Shown in pieces: positions 18,183 to 26,141 of a stretch of DNA of 32,050 bases. Made by a program: the position numbers and the translations under genes. Numbering within the stretch: the stretch's first letter is position 1; every line of letters starts with the position of its first letter. The notes under the pieces are model-generated. The model was not told the DNA's origin. It saw only the letters and a program-made list of their open reading frames with translations, and made no database searches. The stretch spans positions 1-32,050 of the forward strand of contig NZ_FNZE01000027.1 of assembly GCF_900109175.1 (NCBI RefSeq). Reading direction: 5' to 3'. The stretch is from Pseudomonas linyingensis (GTDB lineage Bacteria; Pseudomonadota; Gammaproteobacteria; Pseudomonadales; Pseudomonadaceae).

Positions 18183-18205
18183 GCGCGACCCTCATAGGGT
18201 CGCGC
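18183..18205. other. Perfect hairpin upstream of the EamA transporter and erdR
   Basis: A 10-bp perfect stem (18183-18192 with 18196-18205) closes a CAT loop. No T run follows on either strand, so a classical terminator is unlikely. It lies 59 bases before the EamA transporter start and 111 bases upstream of the erdR start. A second imperfect hairpin lies just before it (about 18161-18182). Confidence 0.6.
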
Positions 18206-18264
18206 GAGTTCCCTGATTCTACCTTGTCGATGCCAATTTTCGCCTTTTTTTCCAAGGAGTCCCC

Positions 18265-19155
18265 ATGCGTAGCCAGGCCTTGCGTGCCGACCTGCTGATG
18301 CTGCTCACTGCCCTCATCTGGGGCACCACCTTCGTCGCCCAGCGTCTGGGCATGAACGAGATCGGCCCCTTGCTGTACTCCGGCCTGCGCTTCGCCCTCG
18401 GTGCCCTGGTGCTGCTGCCGCTGCTGCTGTATCGGCCAGCCGGCACCGCCGCGCCAGCGCCGATCAGCCGCAGCCTGCTGCTCGGCGGACTGCTGCTCGG
18501 TCTGGCGCTGACCCTCGGCATCAACCTGCAGCAGGTCGGCCTGCTGTTTACCAGCGTGACCAACGCCGGCTTCATCACCGGCCTGTATGTGATCATGGTG
18601 CCGCTGCTCGGCCTGTTGATCGGCCAGCGTACCGGCCTCGGCACCTGGCTGGGCGCCAGCCTGGCGGTCGTCGGCATGGCCCTGCTGAGCATCGGCGCAG
18701 ACTTCCGGGTGGCCCCCGGCGACTGGCTGCAACTGGCCGGCGCGCTGGCCTGGGGCGTGCACGTGCTGCTGGTCGGCGCCCTGGCCAGCCGCCACGACCC
18801 GGTGCGCATCGCCTTCCTGCAGTTTCTCACCTGTGCCGGGTTGAGCCTGCTGCTGGCCCTGCTGTTCGAGGAGATCGACAGCGCGGCCATCCTGCGCGCC
18901 GGACCGGCCATCCTCTATGGCGGATTGATCTCGGTGGGCATCGGCTACACCCTGCAGGTGGTGGCGCAGCAGCACGCCATCGCCTCGCACGCGGCGATCA
19001 TCCTGTCCCTGGAAGCGGTGTTCGCCGCCATCGCCGGCGCCCTGGTGCTCGGCGAATCGCTGGCGCCACGCGGCTACCTGGGCTGCACGCTGATGCTCGC
19101 CGGCATGCTGGTTGCCCAGCTGTGGCCACGGCGTGCCGACGCGCTCAGGGCGTGA
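18265..19155 (+). CDS. EamA/DMT-family inner-membrane exporter
   Basis: The 296-residue protein has a strong AAGGAG site and about ten hydrophobic segments in two repeated halves of five, typical of EamA (drug/metabolite transporter) proteins. LIWGTTFVAQRLGMNEIGP near the start and EAVFAAIAGALVLGESL near the end are the two characteristic half motifs. These proteins usually export amino acids or metabolites, but the substrate cannot be predicted. Its last 11 bases overlap the end of the convergent DTW gene. Confidence 0.9.
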   Translation: MRSQALRADLLMLLTALIWGTTFVAQRLGMNEIGPLLYSGLRFALGALVLLPLLLYRPAGTAAPAPISRSLLLGGLLLGLALTLGINLQQVGLLFTSVTNAGFITGLYVIMVPLLGLLIGQRTGLGTWLGASLAVVGMALLSIGADFRVAPGDWLQLAGALAWGVHVLLVGALASRHDPVRIAFLQFLTCAGLSLLLALLFEEIDSAAILRAGPAILYGGLISVGIGYTLQVVAQQHAIASHAAIILSLEAVFAAIAGALVLGESLAPRGYLGCTLMLAGMLVAQLWPRRADALRA

Positions 19156-19858
19156 ACGGGCGCAGCCGCCGGTGGGCCGCGCTGTGCTCGTCCAGCGGCA
19201 GCTGACGCTTGAAGCCGAGATAGCGCTCGCTGAACACGTCGAGATAGGCATCCAGCGCCTCGGCTGCGGGACTGTCGCCGGCCAGATCCAGGCACATGGC
19301 CGCCACCTCCGCGGTGCACAGGTGCTCGCCGCGCGTCGAACGACGCAGGCGATAGCGCGACTGCTGCTCGGGCGTCAGGCTGAGCACCGGGAAACGATCC
19401 AGGTAGGGGCTCTTGCGGAACATCTTGCGCGCTTCGGTCCAGGTGGCATCCAGCAGGATGAACAGCGGACGCTTGCCGCTGGCCGGCTCGACCGTCTGCA
19501 CCACCCGCGGCGGCTCGGCATACTCGGCCGGGAACACCACGTAGGGTTGCCACTGCGGATCCTCGAGCAGCGCCAGCAGGCGCTCGTCCACCTCGACCCG
19601 CGACCAGCCGAAGGCGCTGTTGTCGGCCACCACGTCGGCGATCAGCCAGCCGGTGTTGCTTGGTTTGAGCGCCTCGATGTCGTGCATCAGCAGACACACG
19701 CCGGCGTGCGCCACCACCCGGGGGCGCCAGGCGCACATGCAGTGGCTGTGCGCCAGCCGGCAGTCCGCGCAGCGCGGTATGCGCGAGCCGCGGGCGACGA
19801 AGGGCTTGAGGCTGCGGGCCAGGCGCTCGGTGCGCAAGCGGGCGACACTGTTGCTCAT
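19145..19858 (-). CDS. DTW-domain tRNA-uridine aminocarboxypropyltransferase (TapT type)
   Basis: The 237-residue protein starts at ATG 19858 with AGGTG upstream; the frame runs on to 20221 but that part has no ribosome site and overlaps the next gene's leader. It has a cysteine cluster C30-x2-C33-x6-C40-x-C42 likely to bind zinc, then MHDIEALKPSNTG (59-71) and the name-giving D-x-T-W motif (D137-ATW140). DTW proteins such as E. coli TapT make acp3U at position 47 of tRNAs from SAM. Tail-to-tail overlap with the EamA gene means both transcripts share an 11-base antisense end. Confidence 0.85.
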   Translation of the reverse strand: MSNSVARLRTERLARSLKPFVARGSRIPRCADCRLAHSHCMCAWRPRVVAHAGVCLLMHDIEALKPSNTGWLIADVVADNSAFGWSRVEVDERLLALLEDPQWQPYVVFPAEYAEPPRVVQTVEPASGKRPLFILLDATWTEARKMFRKSPYLDRFPVLSLTPEQQSRYRLRRSTRGEHLCTAEVAAMCLDLAGDSPAAEALDAYLDVFSERYLGFKRQLPLDEHSAAHRRLRPFTP

Positions 19859-20021
19859 CGACCGGCACCTGGCCCGGCAGGCAACGACAACGAACGAGGC
19901 GCGACGGCGAATAGAGGCATGCGAACTCCAAGGGGTTTGCCCGGACAGCCTGGAAAAGGCGCGGCAGTCTAGCAGAGCCGCACGCGCGGACCAGCGCCAA
20001 GGGTATGATGGGGCACCGCGA

Positions 20022-20042
20022 ACCTGCCGCCCAACTGCAGGT
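20022..20042. promoter_or_regulatory. Lux-box-like inverted repeat before the PA3611-like gene
   Basis: ACCTGC (20022-20027) and GCAGGT (20037-20042) form a perfect 6-bp inverted repeat with nine bases between. LuxR-type quorum-sensing boxes have the same outer ACCTG...CAGGT arms but usually eight central bases (CT-N12-AG; here CT-N13-AG). A TATGAT -10-like hexamer lies upstream at 20004-20009. The repeat could also be a leader hairpin. Confidence 0.4.
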
Positions 20043-20072
20043 CGAAGGGTCAGGCTTTCCAGGAGTATTCCC

Positions 20073-20474
20073 ATGCACCGTATCTTCACCCTGCTGGCCG
20101 CCCTGCTGGCCGCATCCACCCTCCAGGCGGCCTCGCTGCAGGACTTCGAGCTGAACAAGCAGCTCAAGGCCGTGGCCAAGCAAAGCAGTGTCGGTACACC
20201 GCGGGCAATCAACGCGGACATCCTCGACCAGGGCTACACGGTCGAGGGCAACCAGTTGATCAATCACCTCAGCGTGCGTGCCTCGCACGCCACCGAGATG
20301 CGCGGCAATCCGGACGCGGTCCGCCAGCAGCTGCGCGCCAGCGTCTGCCAGAACCCGGGATACCGTCAGTTGCTGAGCCAGGGGGCGGTGCTGACCTACT
20401 CCTTCAGCGAGCACAAGAGCAACCGCCCGGTGACCACCGAGCGCTTCCAGGCCGCGGACTGCGGCCTGCGCTGA
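20073..20474 (+). CDS. Small secreted PA3611-like protein (quorum-sensing-regulated family)
   Basis: The 133-residue protein starts at ATG 20073 with AGGAG at 20061-20065. A signal peptide spans about residues 1-19 (MHRIFTLLAALLAASTLQA). The mature part has two cysteines (in SVCQNPGY and AADCGLR) that may form a disulfide, and the family stretch RAINADILDQGYTVEGN. It resembles P. aeruginosa PA3611, a periplasmic or secreted protein reported as quorum-sensing regulated with no known activity. Function is unknown. Confidence 0.8.
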   Translation: MHRIFTLLAALLAASTLQAASLQDFELNKQLKAVAKQSSVGTPRAINADILDQGYTVEGNQLINHLSVRASHATEMRGNPDAVRQQLRASVCQNPGYRQLLSQGAVLTYSFSEHKSNRPVTTERFQAADCGLR

Positions 20475-20541
20475 ACTCAGCGTCCCCCTAAACCACCCGC
20501 CAGTCGCCCTGTCCGACCGCCGTGGGCCGCGGCCGCGCCAT

Positions 20542-22947
20542 TCAGCGCAGGATGCTGGGATCGCCCTTGCCGGCCAGTGCCGCGGCCTCCTCTCCGGTCA
20601 GCAGCGCGGTGCGCGGCACGTCCATCAGCCGCGCGCAGGCCGACACCACGTTGGCCCAGCAGGCGCGGTTGGCGAACAGCATGCCGGCTTCGTCGAAGGT
20701 GCCGCCGCGGTTGCGATAGCCCAGCGCGGCACTCTGGCTGGCGTCCGGCAGGATCGGCCACAAGTGACCGCGCGCCACCTCCGGGCGCATGTGGGTGAGC
20801 AGCACACGGCGCCCCATCCGCGCCGGGAACAGCCGCGCGCGCAGGGCCTCGTCGGCCACCACCTGCTGCTCGAGCAGGTCGCGCGGGGCGCGGAAGCACC
20901 CTGGCTCCTGCAGATAGACCAGCCGGTAGGCATAGCCGACCTCCTCCAGACGCTTGGCCGCCCGCTGCATCTCCGCCAGCTGGTAGCTGCCGTTGGCGAT
21001 CAGCAGCAGCGGCTCGCTGCCATGACGCTCCTGCACCACGATGGCGCCGTCGCGGGCCAGCTGAAGGGCCTGTTCGGCGTCGAACACGCCAGGCCGCTCG
21101 CGCTTGGGCACCACCAGGCAGGCCAGCCGGCCGCGGCTCTGGTAGATCTGCGGCAGCAGCGCCAGGGTGCTGTTGTGGTCGGCGGGGAACAGCACGCGCA
21201 CCGCATCGCTCATCTCGCCCAGCAGCGCCTCGCAGAAGGTGGTGTCTTGGTGTGACTGCTGGTTCTTGCCGTTCTCCCAGGTATGCGAGGTGGCCACCAG
21301 CGGCCAGCCGAGCCAACCGGCCGGCCGGCCGACCTCGGCCTGCTGGCGGGCGAAGATCAGCGTCTGACGCACGGCACCGAGCATCTTCACACAGAAGGCC
21401 TCGTAGCTGGCCACCAGATTGAGGCCGCCCTGATTGGCCAGGCAGGCCGATACCACCGCCTCCTCGTTGAGTGCGGTGATGATCTGGCCGTCGATGGCCT
21501 CCTCGTCGCTTTCCGGCGCGCTGACGCGGTGCTTGAGCGCCTTGAGCACGCCACCGAGACGGTTGCTGGCCAGTTCGTCGGGATTGCCGACTCGCGGGCG
21601 CAACTGCGGGTTGGCTGCCACCAGCTCGACGAAGAAGCGGTCGATGGCACTCATCGGCGAGCAGGCCTGCTCGTGGAAGTGCAATTCGGGGATTTGCGGC
21701 AGTGCGGGATGACGCACTGCCAGCGGATGATCGCGCTCCAGCGGCCGCCCGGCGCGCAGGGCGGCGAAGCGTTCCAGGGCCTGCTCCAACTCCTGCGGCG
21801 CCACCCACAGCGCGGCGGCGCTCGCATTGAACAGCCGGCGAGATTCGGCGTCGTCATGCGGATTGCCCGGCAGCGGCAGGTTGTGCGCGGCGTTTTCGCC
21901 GGCACCGTGAAAGCCGAAGCCCTTGATGGTCTCGGCGATCGCATAGGGCATGGGCAGCGGATAGTCGAGGATGCCGCGCATCCTCTCGTCCACCCGGTGG
22001 GCCAGCCGCTGCTCCAGCTCGTAGAGGGTACAGACGAAGGCGGCCGGATCGCGGCCGTCGAAGCGGATCGGATCGAAACCGCAGTGGCGCAGATGCTCGA
22101 CGAAGCCCTGCAGCCCCGCGAGGGTGCCCAACTCGGTGCGCTGCTCGATGCGCCGGCCGTTGGCGATCATCACCGGCAGCGCCACCCCGCAATCCTCGGC
22201 GCGCCACCAGCGCGGCATCCAGTCGCTGCCGCGCTGCTCCTCGGCCGCGCCGTCGGAGAGGAAGGCCACCAGGGTCTCGCCGGACAACGGCTGGTGGGCA
22301 TACTGCAGCTCGGCAAAGCCGAGATAGCCGCCCTCGGCGATGCCGCCGGCGGTATGCGGGGTGACGTGGCTGCCCAGGGGCACGCCGGGCAAGCCGTCGG
22401 GCGCCTGGGCATAGCTGTAGAAGTCATCGACCAGGCGGTTCAAGCCTTCGGCGTCCCGCCCGTAGCGCGCCGCCTGCTCCGGGTGCAGGTTGCCGGTCAG
22501 CACGTTGAGCGCCTCGATGGCCGCCACGCAGTGCCCCTGGCCCATGGTCCAGGCGCGGGTCTGCCCGGTCAGGGCATTCAACGCCAGGTAGCCGGCATAG
22601 GCCGGCACCATGTTCAGGGCGCCGCCGGTGTGGCCTTCGGGGCGGGCCTTGAAATCCTCGGCCAGCAGCTCGCTGCCGTCGAGATGTACCCGGCGGGCGT
22701 AGGTCATGTGCACGACCAGCCACAGGCCGGCGCAAGTCAGTCGATCGAGAGCCTGGAACAGGCGGTAGACGCTGGCCAGATCGGGCTGGCGCCCGGCCTG
22801 CACCAGTTGGTGGGCGAGACGAAACACCGCCGCCTGGGTGGTCGGCGTATGCTCCAGCGGACCACGCCCCGCCAGCCACTCGGCGAAGGACGGCTCGGCG
22901 AGCGCATGGGCCTGCAGTTCTTCGGCGCTGGGCAAAAGCTGACTCAT
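20542..22947 (-). CDS. Divergent phosphoketolase-family (XFP-like) thiamine diphosphate enzyme
   Basis: The 801-residue protein starts at ATG 22947 with GGAG eight bases upstream; a TTG two codons earlier is less likely. Phosphoketolase landmarks appear in order but altered: GHTGG (105-109; XFP has GHWGT), GQGHC (136-140; GPGHG), EGGYLG (205-210; EGGELG), SDGAAEEQ (231-238; GDGEAETG, the thiamine diphosphate motif), ANGRR (262-266; LNGYK), LNEE (493-496; the region of the catalytic glutamate), SYEAF (514-518) and SHQD (565-568). Phosphoketolases split xylulose-5-phosphate or fructose-6-phosphate to acetyl phosphate. Some databases label similar Pseudomonas proteins xylulose-5-phosphate 3-epimerase. 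The substrate is not certain. An Anr-type box upstream suggests low-oxygen control. Confidence 0.75.
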   Translation of the reverse strand: MSQLLPSAEELQAHALAEPSFAEWLAGRGPLEHTPTTQAAVFRLAHQLVQAGRQPDLASVYRLFQALDRLTCAGLWLVVHMTYARRVHLDGSELLAEDFKARPEGHTGGALNMVPAYAGYLALNALTGQTRAWTMGQGHCVAAIEALNVLTGNLHPEQAARYGRDAEGLNRLVDDFYSYAQAPDGLPGVPLGSHVTPHTAGGIAEGGYLGFAELQYAHQPLSGETLVAFLSDGAAEEQRGSDWMPRWWRAEDCGVALPVMIANGRRIEQRTELGTLAGLQGFVEHLRHCGFDPIRFDGRDPAAFVCTLYELEQRLAHRVDERMRGILDYPLPMPYAIAETIKGFGFHGAGENAAHNLPLPGNPHDDAESRRLFNASAAALWVAPQELEQALERFAALRAGRPLERDHPLAVRHPALPQIPELHFHEQACSPMSAIDRFFVELVAANPQLRPRVGNPDELASNRLGGVLKALKHRVSAPESDEEAIDGQIITALNEEAVVSACLANQGGLNLVASYEAFCVKMLGAVRQTLIFARQQAEVGRPAGWLGWPLVATSHTWENGKNQQSHQDTTFCEALLGEMSDAVRVLFPADHNSTLALLPQIYQSRGRLACLVVPKRERPGVFDAEQALQLARDGAIVVQERHGSEPLLLIANGSYQLAEMQRAAKRLEEVGYAYRLVYLQEPGCFRAPRDLLEQQVVADEALRARLFPARMGRRVLLTHMRPEVARGHLWPILPDASQSAALGYRNRGGTFDEAGMLFANRACWANVVSACARLMDVPRTALLTGEEAAALAGKGDPSILR

Positions 22948-22976
22948 GGGCAAGACTCCAAAGCAGGGTTGGAGGT

Positions 22977-22982
22977 AGTCTA
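22977..22982 (-). promoter_or_regulatory. Candidate -10 element of the phosphoketolase-like gene
   Basis: TAGACT on the minus strand (four of six matches) would place transcription start near 22970. That puts the Anr-type box centre about 41 bases upstream, the usual activator position. Confidence 0.45.
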
Positions 22983-23003
22983 GATCGACGAGACCTTTCG
23001 CGG

Positions 23004-23017
23004 CTGATTTGTATCAA
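23004..23017. promoter_or_regulatory. Anr/FNR-type box between divergent genes
   Basis: CTGAT-N4-ATCAA differs by one base from the consensus TTGAT-N4-ATCAA bound by Anr/Dnr/FNR proteins. It lies in the 123-base gap between two divergent genes, its centre 63 bases from one start codon and 60 from the other. For the phosphoketolase-like gene a suitably spaced -10 hexamer exists; for the other direction I see none. Confidence 0.65.
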
Positions 23018-23070
23018 GGCCCCGCCGAGCCTCGAGCAGGCGGTCGCGCCACGCGCAACAAGGAGTTTTT

Positions 23071-24474
23071 ATGGCCCTTCTCACCTTTTACGGCGCCATT
23101 CAGCAGGTGACCGGCTCCTGTTACCTGATCGAGACGCGCGACGGCGCGCGGTTGCTGCTGGAGTGCGGTATGTGCCAGGGCCGGCGCGAAGACGAGGCGC
23201 ACAACCGCGCCGCCTTCCCCTTCGACCCTCTGCAGCTGGATGCCGTGGTGATCTCCCACGCCCACATCGACCACAGCGGCCTGCTGCCGCGGCTGGCGGC
23301 TCAAGGCTATCGCGGACCGATCTACGCGACCGATGCCACCTGTGAACTGCTGCAACTGATGCTGATGGACTCGGCGCACATCCAGGAAAGCGACGCCGAG
23401 TGGGAAAACAAGTGGCGCGCACGCCAGGACAAACCCCTGGTGGAGCCGCTGTACACCGAGGCCGATGCCGAACTGGCCCTCACGCTGCGTCGGCCAGTGG
23501 TGTACGGGCAGACCGTGGAAGTGGCACGTGGCATCAAGGTGACCTTCCACGACGCCGGACACATCCTCGGCTCGGCCATCGTCGACCTGGAGGTGCACGA
23601 CCACGGCCTGACCCGCCGCCTGGTGTTCTCCGGCGACCTCGGCAATGCCTGCACGCCGCTGATGCGCGACCCCACCCCGCTGAGCGAGGCCGACGTGGTG
23701 CTGATGGAGTCGACCTACGGCGATCGCGATCACCGCTGCGACGAGGACACCCTCGACGAGCTGGCCGAAATCCTCCAGCAGGCCCATCGCGACGGTGGCA
23801 ACGTGCTGATTCCCGCCTTCGCCGTAGGCCGCACCCAGGACCTGATCTTCCACCTCGGCCGCTTCTACCAGCAGGGTCGGCTACCGCAGCAGGCGGTGTT
23901 CCTCGACAGTCCGATGGCGATCCAGGCCAACGCCATCTACCACCGCTTCCACGAGCAGTTCGACGCCAAGGATCGCGAAACGCTGATCAACCATGGGGTC
24001 ACCAAGGTCGAGGACTGGCTGCCGATCCTGCGCTGCACGCCCCGAGTGGAGGACTCGATGGCGATCAACCGGGTCCAGAGCGGGGCGATCATCATCGCCG
24101 GCAGCGGCATGTGCAACGGTGGGCGCATCGTCCACCACCTCAAGTACAACCTGTGGCGCAAGGAGTGCCACCTTGTATTTCCCGGCTTCCAGGCCAGGGG
24201 CACGCTGGGTCGCGCCATCGTCGACGGCGCACCGACCGTGCGCGTGCTGCGCCAGCGCATCGCGGTCAAGGCTCAGGTGCACACATTGGGCGGCTTCTCC
24301 GCCCACGCCGGCCAGTCGCAATTGCTCGAATGGGTGAAGCACTTCGACCACAGACCGGAGCTATACCTAGTACACGGGGAACTGGAAAAGATGAAAGTGC
24401 TGCAACAGGCACTACATGATCGCCTGCAGTGGACTGCCAACATTCCGGAACCGGGTGAGCAGATCGCACTCTGA
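23071..24474 (+). CDS. Metallo-beta-lactamase/beta-CASP RNA-processing-type hydrolase
   Basis: The 467-residue protein has AAGGAG before its ATG. The metal-binding motif SHAHIDHSG gives H63, H65, D67 and H68. Further family marks are FHDAGHILGS, FSGDLG, MESTYGDRDH, a central beta-CASP domain (about 210-395) with AVGRTQDL and GSGMCNGGRI, and C-terminal GFSAHAGQSQLL and LVHGE. These match the CPSF73/Ysh1-like group of RNA endo- or exonucleases. The RNA target is unknown. It is followed after 28 bases by the LOG gene, probably in one operon. Confidence 0.88.
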   Translation: MALLTFYGAIQQVTGSCYLIETRDGARLLLECGMCQGRREDEAHNRAAFPFDPLQLDAVVISHAHIDHSGLLPRLAAQGYRGPIYATDATCELLQLMLMDSAHIQESDAEWENKWRARQDKPLVEPLYTEADAELALTLRRPVVYGQTVEVARGIKVTFHDAGHILGSAIVDLEVHDHGLTRRLVFSGDLGNACTPLMRDPTPLSEADVVLMESTYGDRDHRCDEDTLDELAEILQQAHRDGGNVLIPAFAVGRTQDLIFHLGRFYQQGRLPQQAVFLDSPMAIQANAIYHRFHEQFDAKDRETLINHGVTKVEDWLPILRCTPRVEDSMAINRVQSGAIIIAGSGMCNGGRIVHHLKYNLWRKECHLVFPGFQARGTLGRAIVDGAPTVRVLRQRIAVKAQVHTLGGFSAHAGQSQLLEWVKHFDHRPELYLVHGELEKMKVLQQALHDRLQWTANIPEPGEQIAL

Positions 24475-24502
24475 GCGACGATAAAAACAAGGAGTACATG
24501 AC

Positions 24503-25594
24503 ATGGCTTATGAGTCGGATGACTATCTGTCGAGACACTTCCAGACCAGTGGCATCGATGTCGGGCTGAAGGTCGACGAACTCGTCGGCCTCAGCGTGCC
24601 GCCGGGAAGTCCCAATCAGGCGCTCTACCACGAGATGCTGATGACCGTGGTGCGCATGGCCGAGGCCGACCGCAACCGCTGGGACGCAAAGATCATGATG
24701 CAGACCCTGCGCGAAATGGAGAACGCGTTCAGCATGCTCGAGCAGTTCAAGCGGCGCCGCAAGGTCACGGTGTTCGGCTCAGCGCGCACCGCACCGGACC
24801 ACCCGCTGTACCTGCAGGCCCGCGACCTCGGCAAGTTGCTGGCCCATCATGAACTGATGACGGTGACCGGCGCCGGCGGCGGCATCATGGCCGCCGCCCA
24901 CGAAGGCGCCGGACTGGAACACAGCCTGGGCCTGAACATTGCCCTGCCCTTCGAGCAGCGCGCCAACGACGTGGTGCACGATACCGGCAACCTGATCTCG
25001 TTCCACTTCTTCTTCCTGCGCAAGCTGTTCTTCGTCAAGGAAGCCGATGCCCTGGTGCTCTGCCCAGGTGGCTTCGGTACCCTGGACGAGGCGCTCGAGG
25101 TGTTGACGCTGATCCAGACCGGCAAGAGTCCGATCGTGCCGGTGGTCCTGCTCGACGTGCCGGAAGGCCGCTACTGGAAGGATGCGCTGCACTTCATGCG
25201 CGAGCAGCTGGAAGAAAACGGCTATATCCTGCCCAGTGACATGAACCTGCTCAAGCTGGTCACCAGCGCGGAGGAAGCGGTGGTGGAGATCACCCATTTC
25301 TACCGCAACTACCACTCCAGCCGCTGGCTCAAGGGACTGTTCGCCGTGCGCATGAATCGGCCACTCAATGCCCGAGCCCTCGCCTATCTGCATGACGAGT
25401 TCGCCGACCTGTGCCAGGCGGATGGCTTCCATCAGCAGCCGTATTGCGAACTGGAGCAGGATGAACCGGAGTTCCGCCACCTGATCCGCCTGGCCTTCCA
25501 CTTCAACGGCCGCGACCACGGCCGGCTGCGCGAGCTGATCAACTTCATCAACCTGCCGGAGAACTGGCAGCGCGAGCTGCCCCGCGCCGAATAG
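24503..25594 (+). CDS. LOG-family nucleotide-processing protein
   Basis: The 363-residue protein starts at ATG 24503 with AAGGAG eight bases upstream; an ATG at 24498 is out of frame. Residues about 90-280 form the LOG Rossmann-like domain with TGAGGGIMAAAHEGA and PGGFGTLDE (188-196). The family hydrolyses nucleoside 5-monophosphates to base and ribose phosphate (LOG, PpnN) and is often mislabelled lysine decarboxylase. The extra N-terminal 85 residues and C-terminal 80 residues set it apart from short cytokinin-type LOGs. It is the second gene of a two-gene unit ending in a strong terminator. Confidence 0.85.
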   Translation: MAYESDDYLSRHFQTSGIDVGLKVDELVGLSVPPGSPNQALYHEMLMTVVRMAEADRNRWDAKIMMQTLREMENAFSMLEQFKRRRKVTVFGSARTAPDHPLYLQARDLGKLLAHHELMTVTGAGGGIMAAAHEGAGLEHSLGLNIALPFEQRANDVVHDTGNLISFHFFFLRKLFFVKEADALVLCPGGFGTLDEALEVLTLIQTGKSPIVPVVLLDVPEGRYWKDALHFMREQLEENGYILPSDMNLLKLVTSAEEAVVEITHFYRNYHSSRWLKGLFAVRMNRPLNARALAYLHDEFADLCQADGFHQQPYCELEQDEPEFRHLIRLAFHFNGRDHGRLRELINFINLPENWQRELPRAE

Positions 25595-25619
25595 CGCGAA
25601 CTCGCCGTCCACACACAGC

Positions 25620-25656
25620 AGAACGCCCCGACTCGCAACGAGCCGGGGCGTTCTTC
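25620..25656. terminator. Bidirectional terminator between the LOG gene and recX
   Basis: A 16-bp stem (25620-25635 with 25639-25654) has one mismatch and a CAA loop, with T-rich flanks. It serves both convergent genes. Confidence 0.9.
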
Positions 25657-25673
25657 ATTGCGGGACGACAGCG

Positions 25674-26135
25674 CTAGTTATCGCCAGCGCCACGCAGCAA
25701 ACGACTGACCGCCTCATGGGTAAAACCGCGATAGAGCAGAAAACGTCCCTGTTTCGCCCGCTCGCGGGCGTCGCCGGGCAAGCCGGCGAAGCGCCGCTGC
25801 CACAGCTCGCGCAGGTTTTCCGCCCAGTCGATCGAGCTATCCGCCAGGGCCCGCTCCACCGCCGCACGCGGCAGTCCACGCTGATTCAGCTCGTCGCGGA
25901 TGCGCAGCGGTCCGTAACCGGCATTTGCCCGGCTGCGGATGAAGCTTTCCAGGAAACGCTCATCGCTGAGCAGGCCCTCCTCGCTCAAGCGCTCGAGGGT
26001 GCTGTCGATCAGCTCGGCTTCGGCACCGCGCTGGCGCAACTTGCGCGCCAGTTCGGCACGGCCGTGCTCGCGGCGGGCCAGCAGGTCCATGGCGGCCCGG
26101 CGTACCGCTGCGGGACTGTCGAGCACAGCGGCCAT
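25674..26135 (-). CDS. recX: RecA regulator RecX
   Basis: The 153-residue protein binds RecA filaments and limits their growth and activity. RecX motifs include [48 protein letters not shown] and the C-terminal RGFTHEAV. It starts six bases after the recA stop with no clear ribosome site, so its translation probably depends on recA translation. It shares the recA promoter and SOS control. Confidence 0.96.
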   Translation of the reverse strand: MAAVLDSPAAVRRAAMDLLARREHGRAELARKLRQRGAEAELIDSTLERLSEEGLLSDERFLESFIRSRANAGYGPLRIRDELNQRGLPRAAVERALADSSIDWAENLRELWQRRFAGLPGDARERAKQGRFLLYRGFTHEAVSRLLRGAGDN

Positions 26136-26141
26136 GGCGGT

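Noticed and set aside
17377-19251. 624-codon minus-strand frame across erdR and the EamA gene
   Set aside because: It has no domain match and spans two well-supported genes and their intergenic region.
21283-22983. 566-codon plus-strand frame opposite the phosphoketolase-like gene
   Set aside because: It is an antisense shadow with no ribosome site or recognisable motifs.
24503-25594. Annotation as lysine decarboxylase
   Set aside because: PGGFGTLDE and the GAGGGIM motif mark the LOG family; no PLP-binding decarboxylase motif is present.
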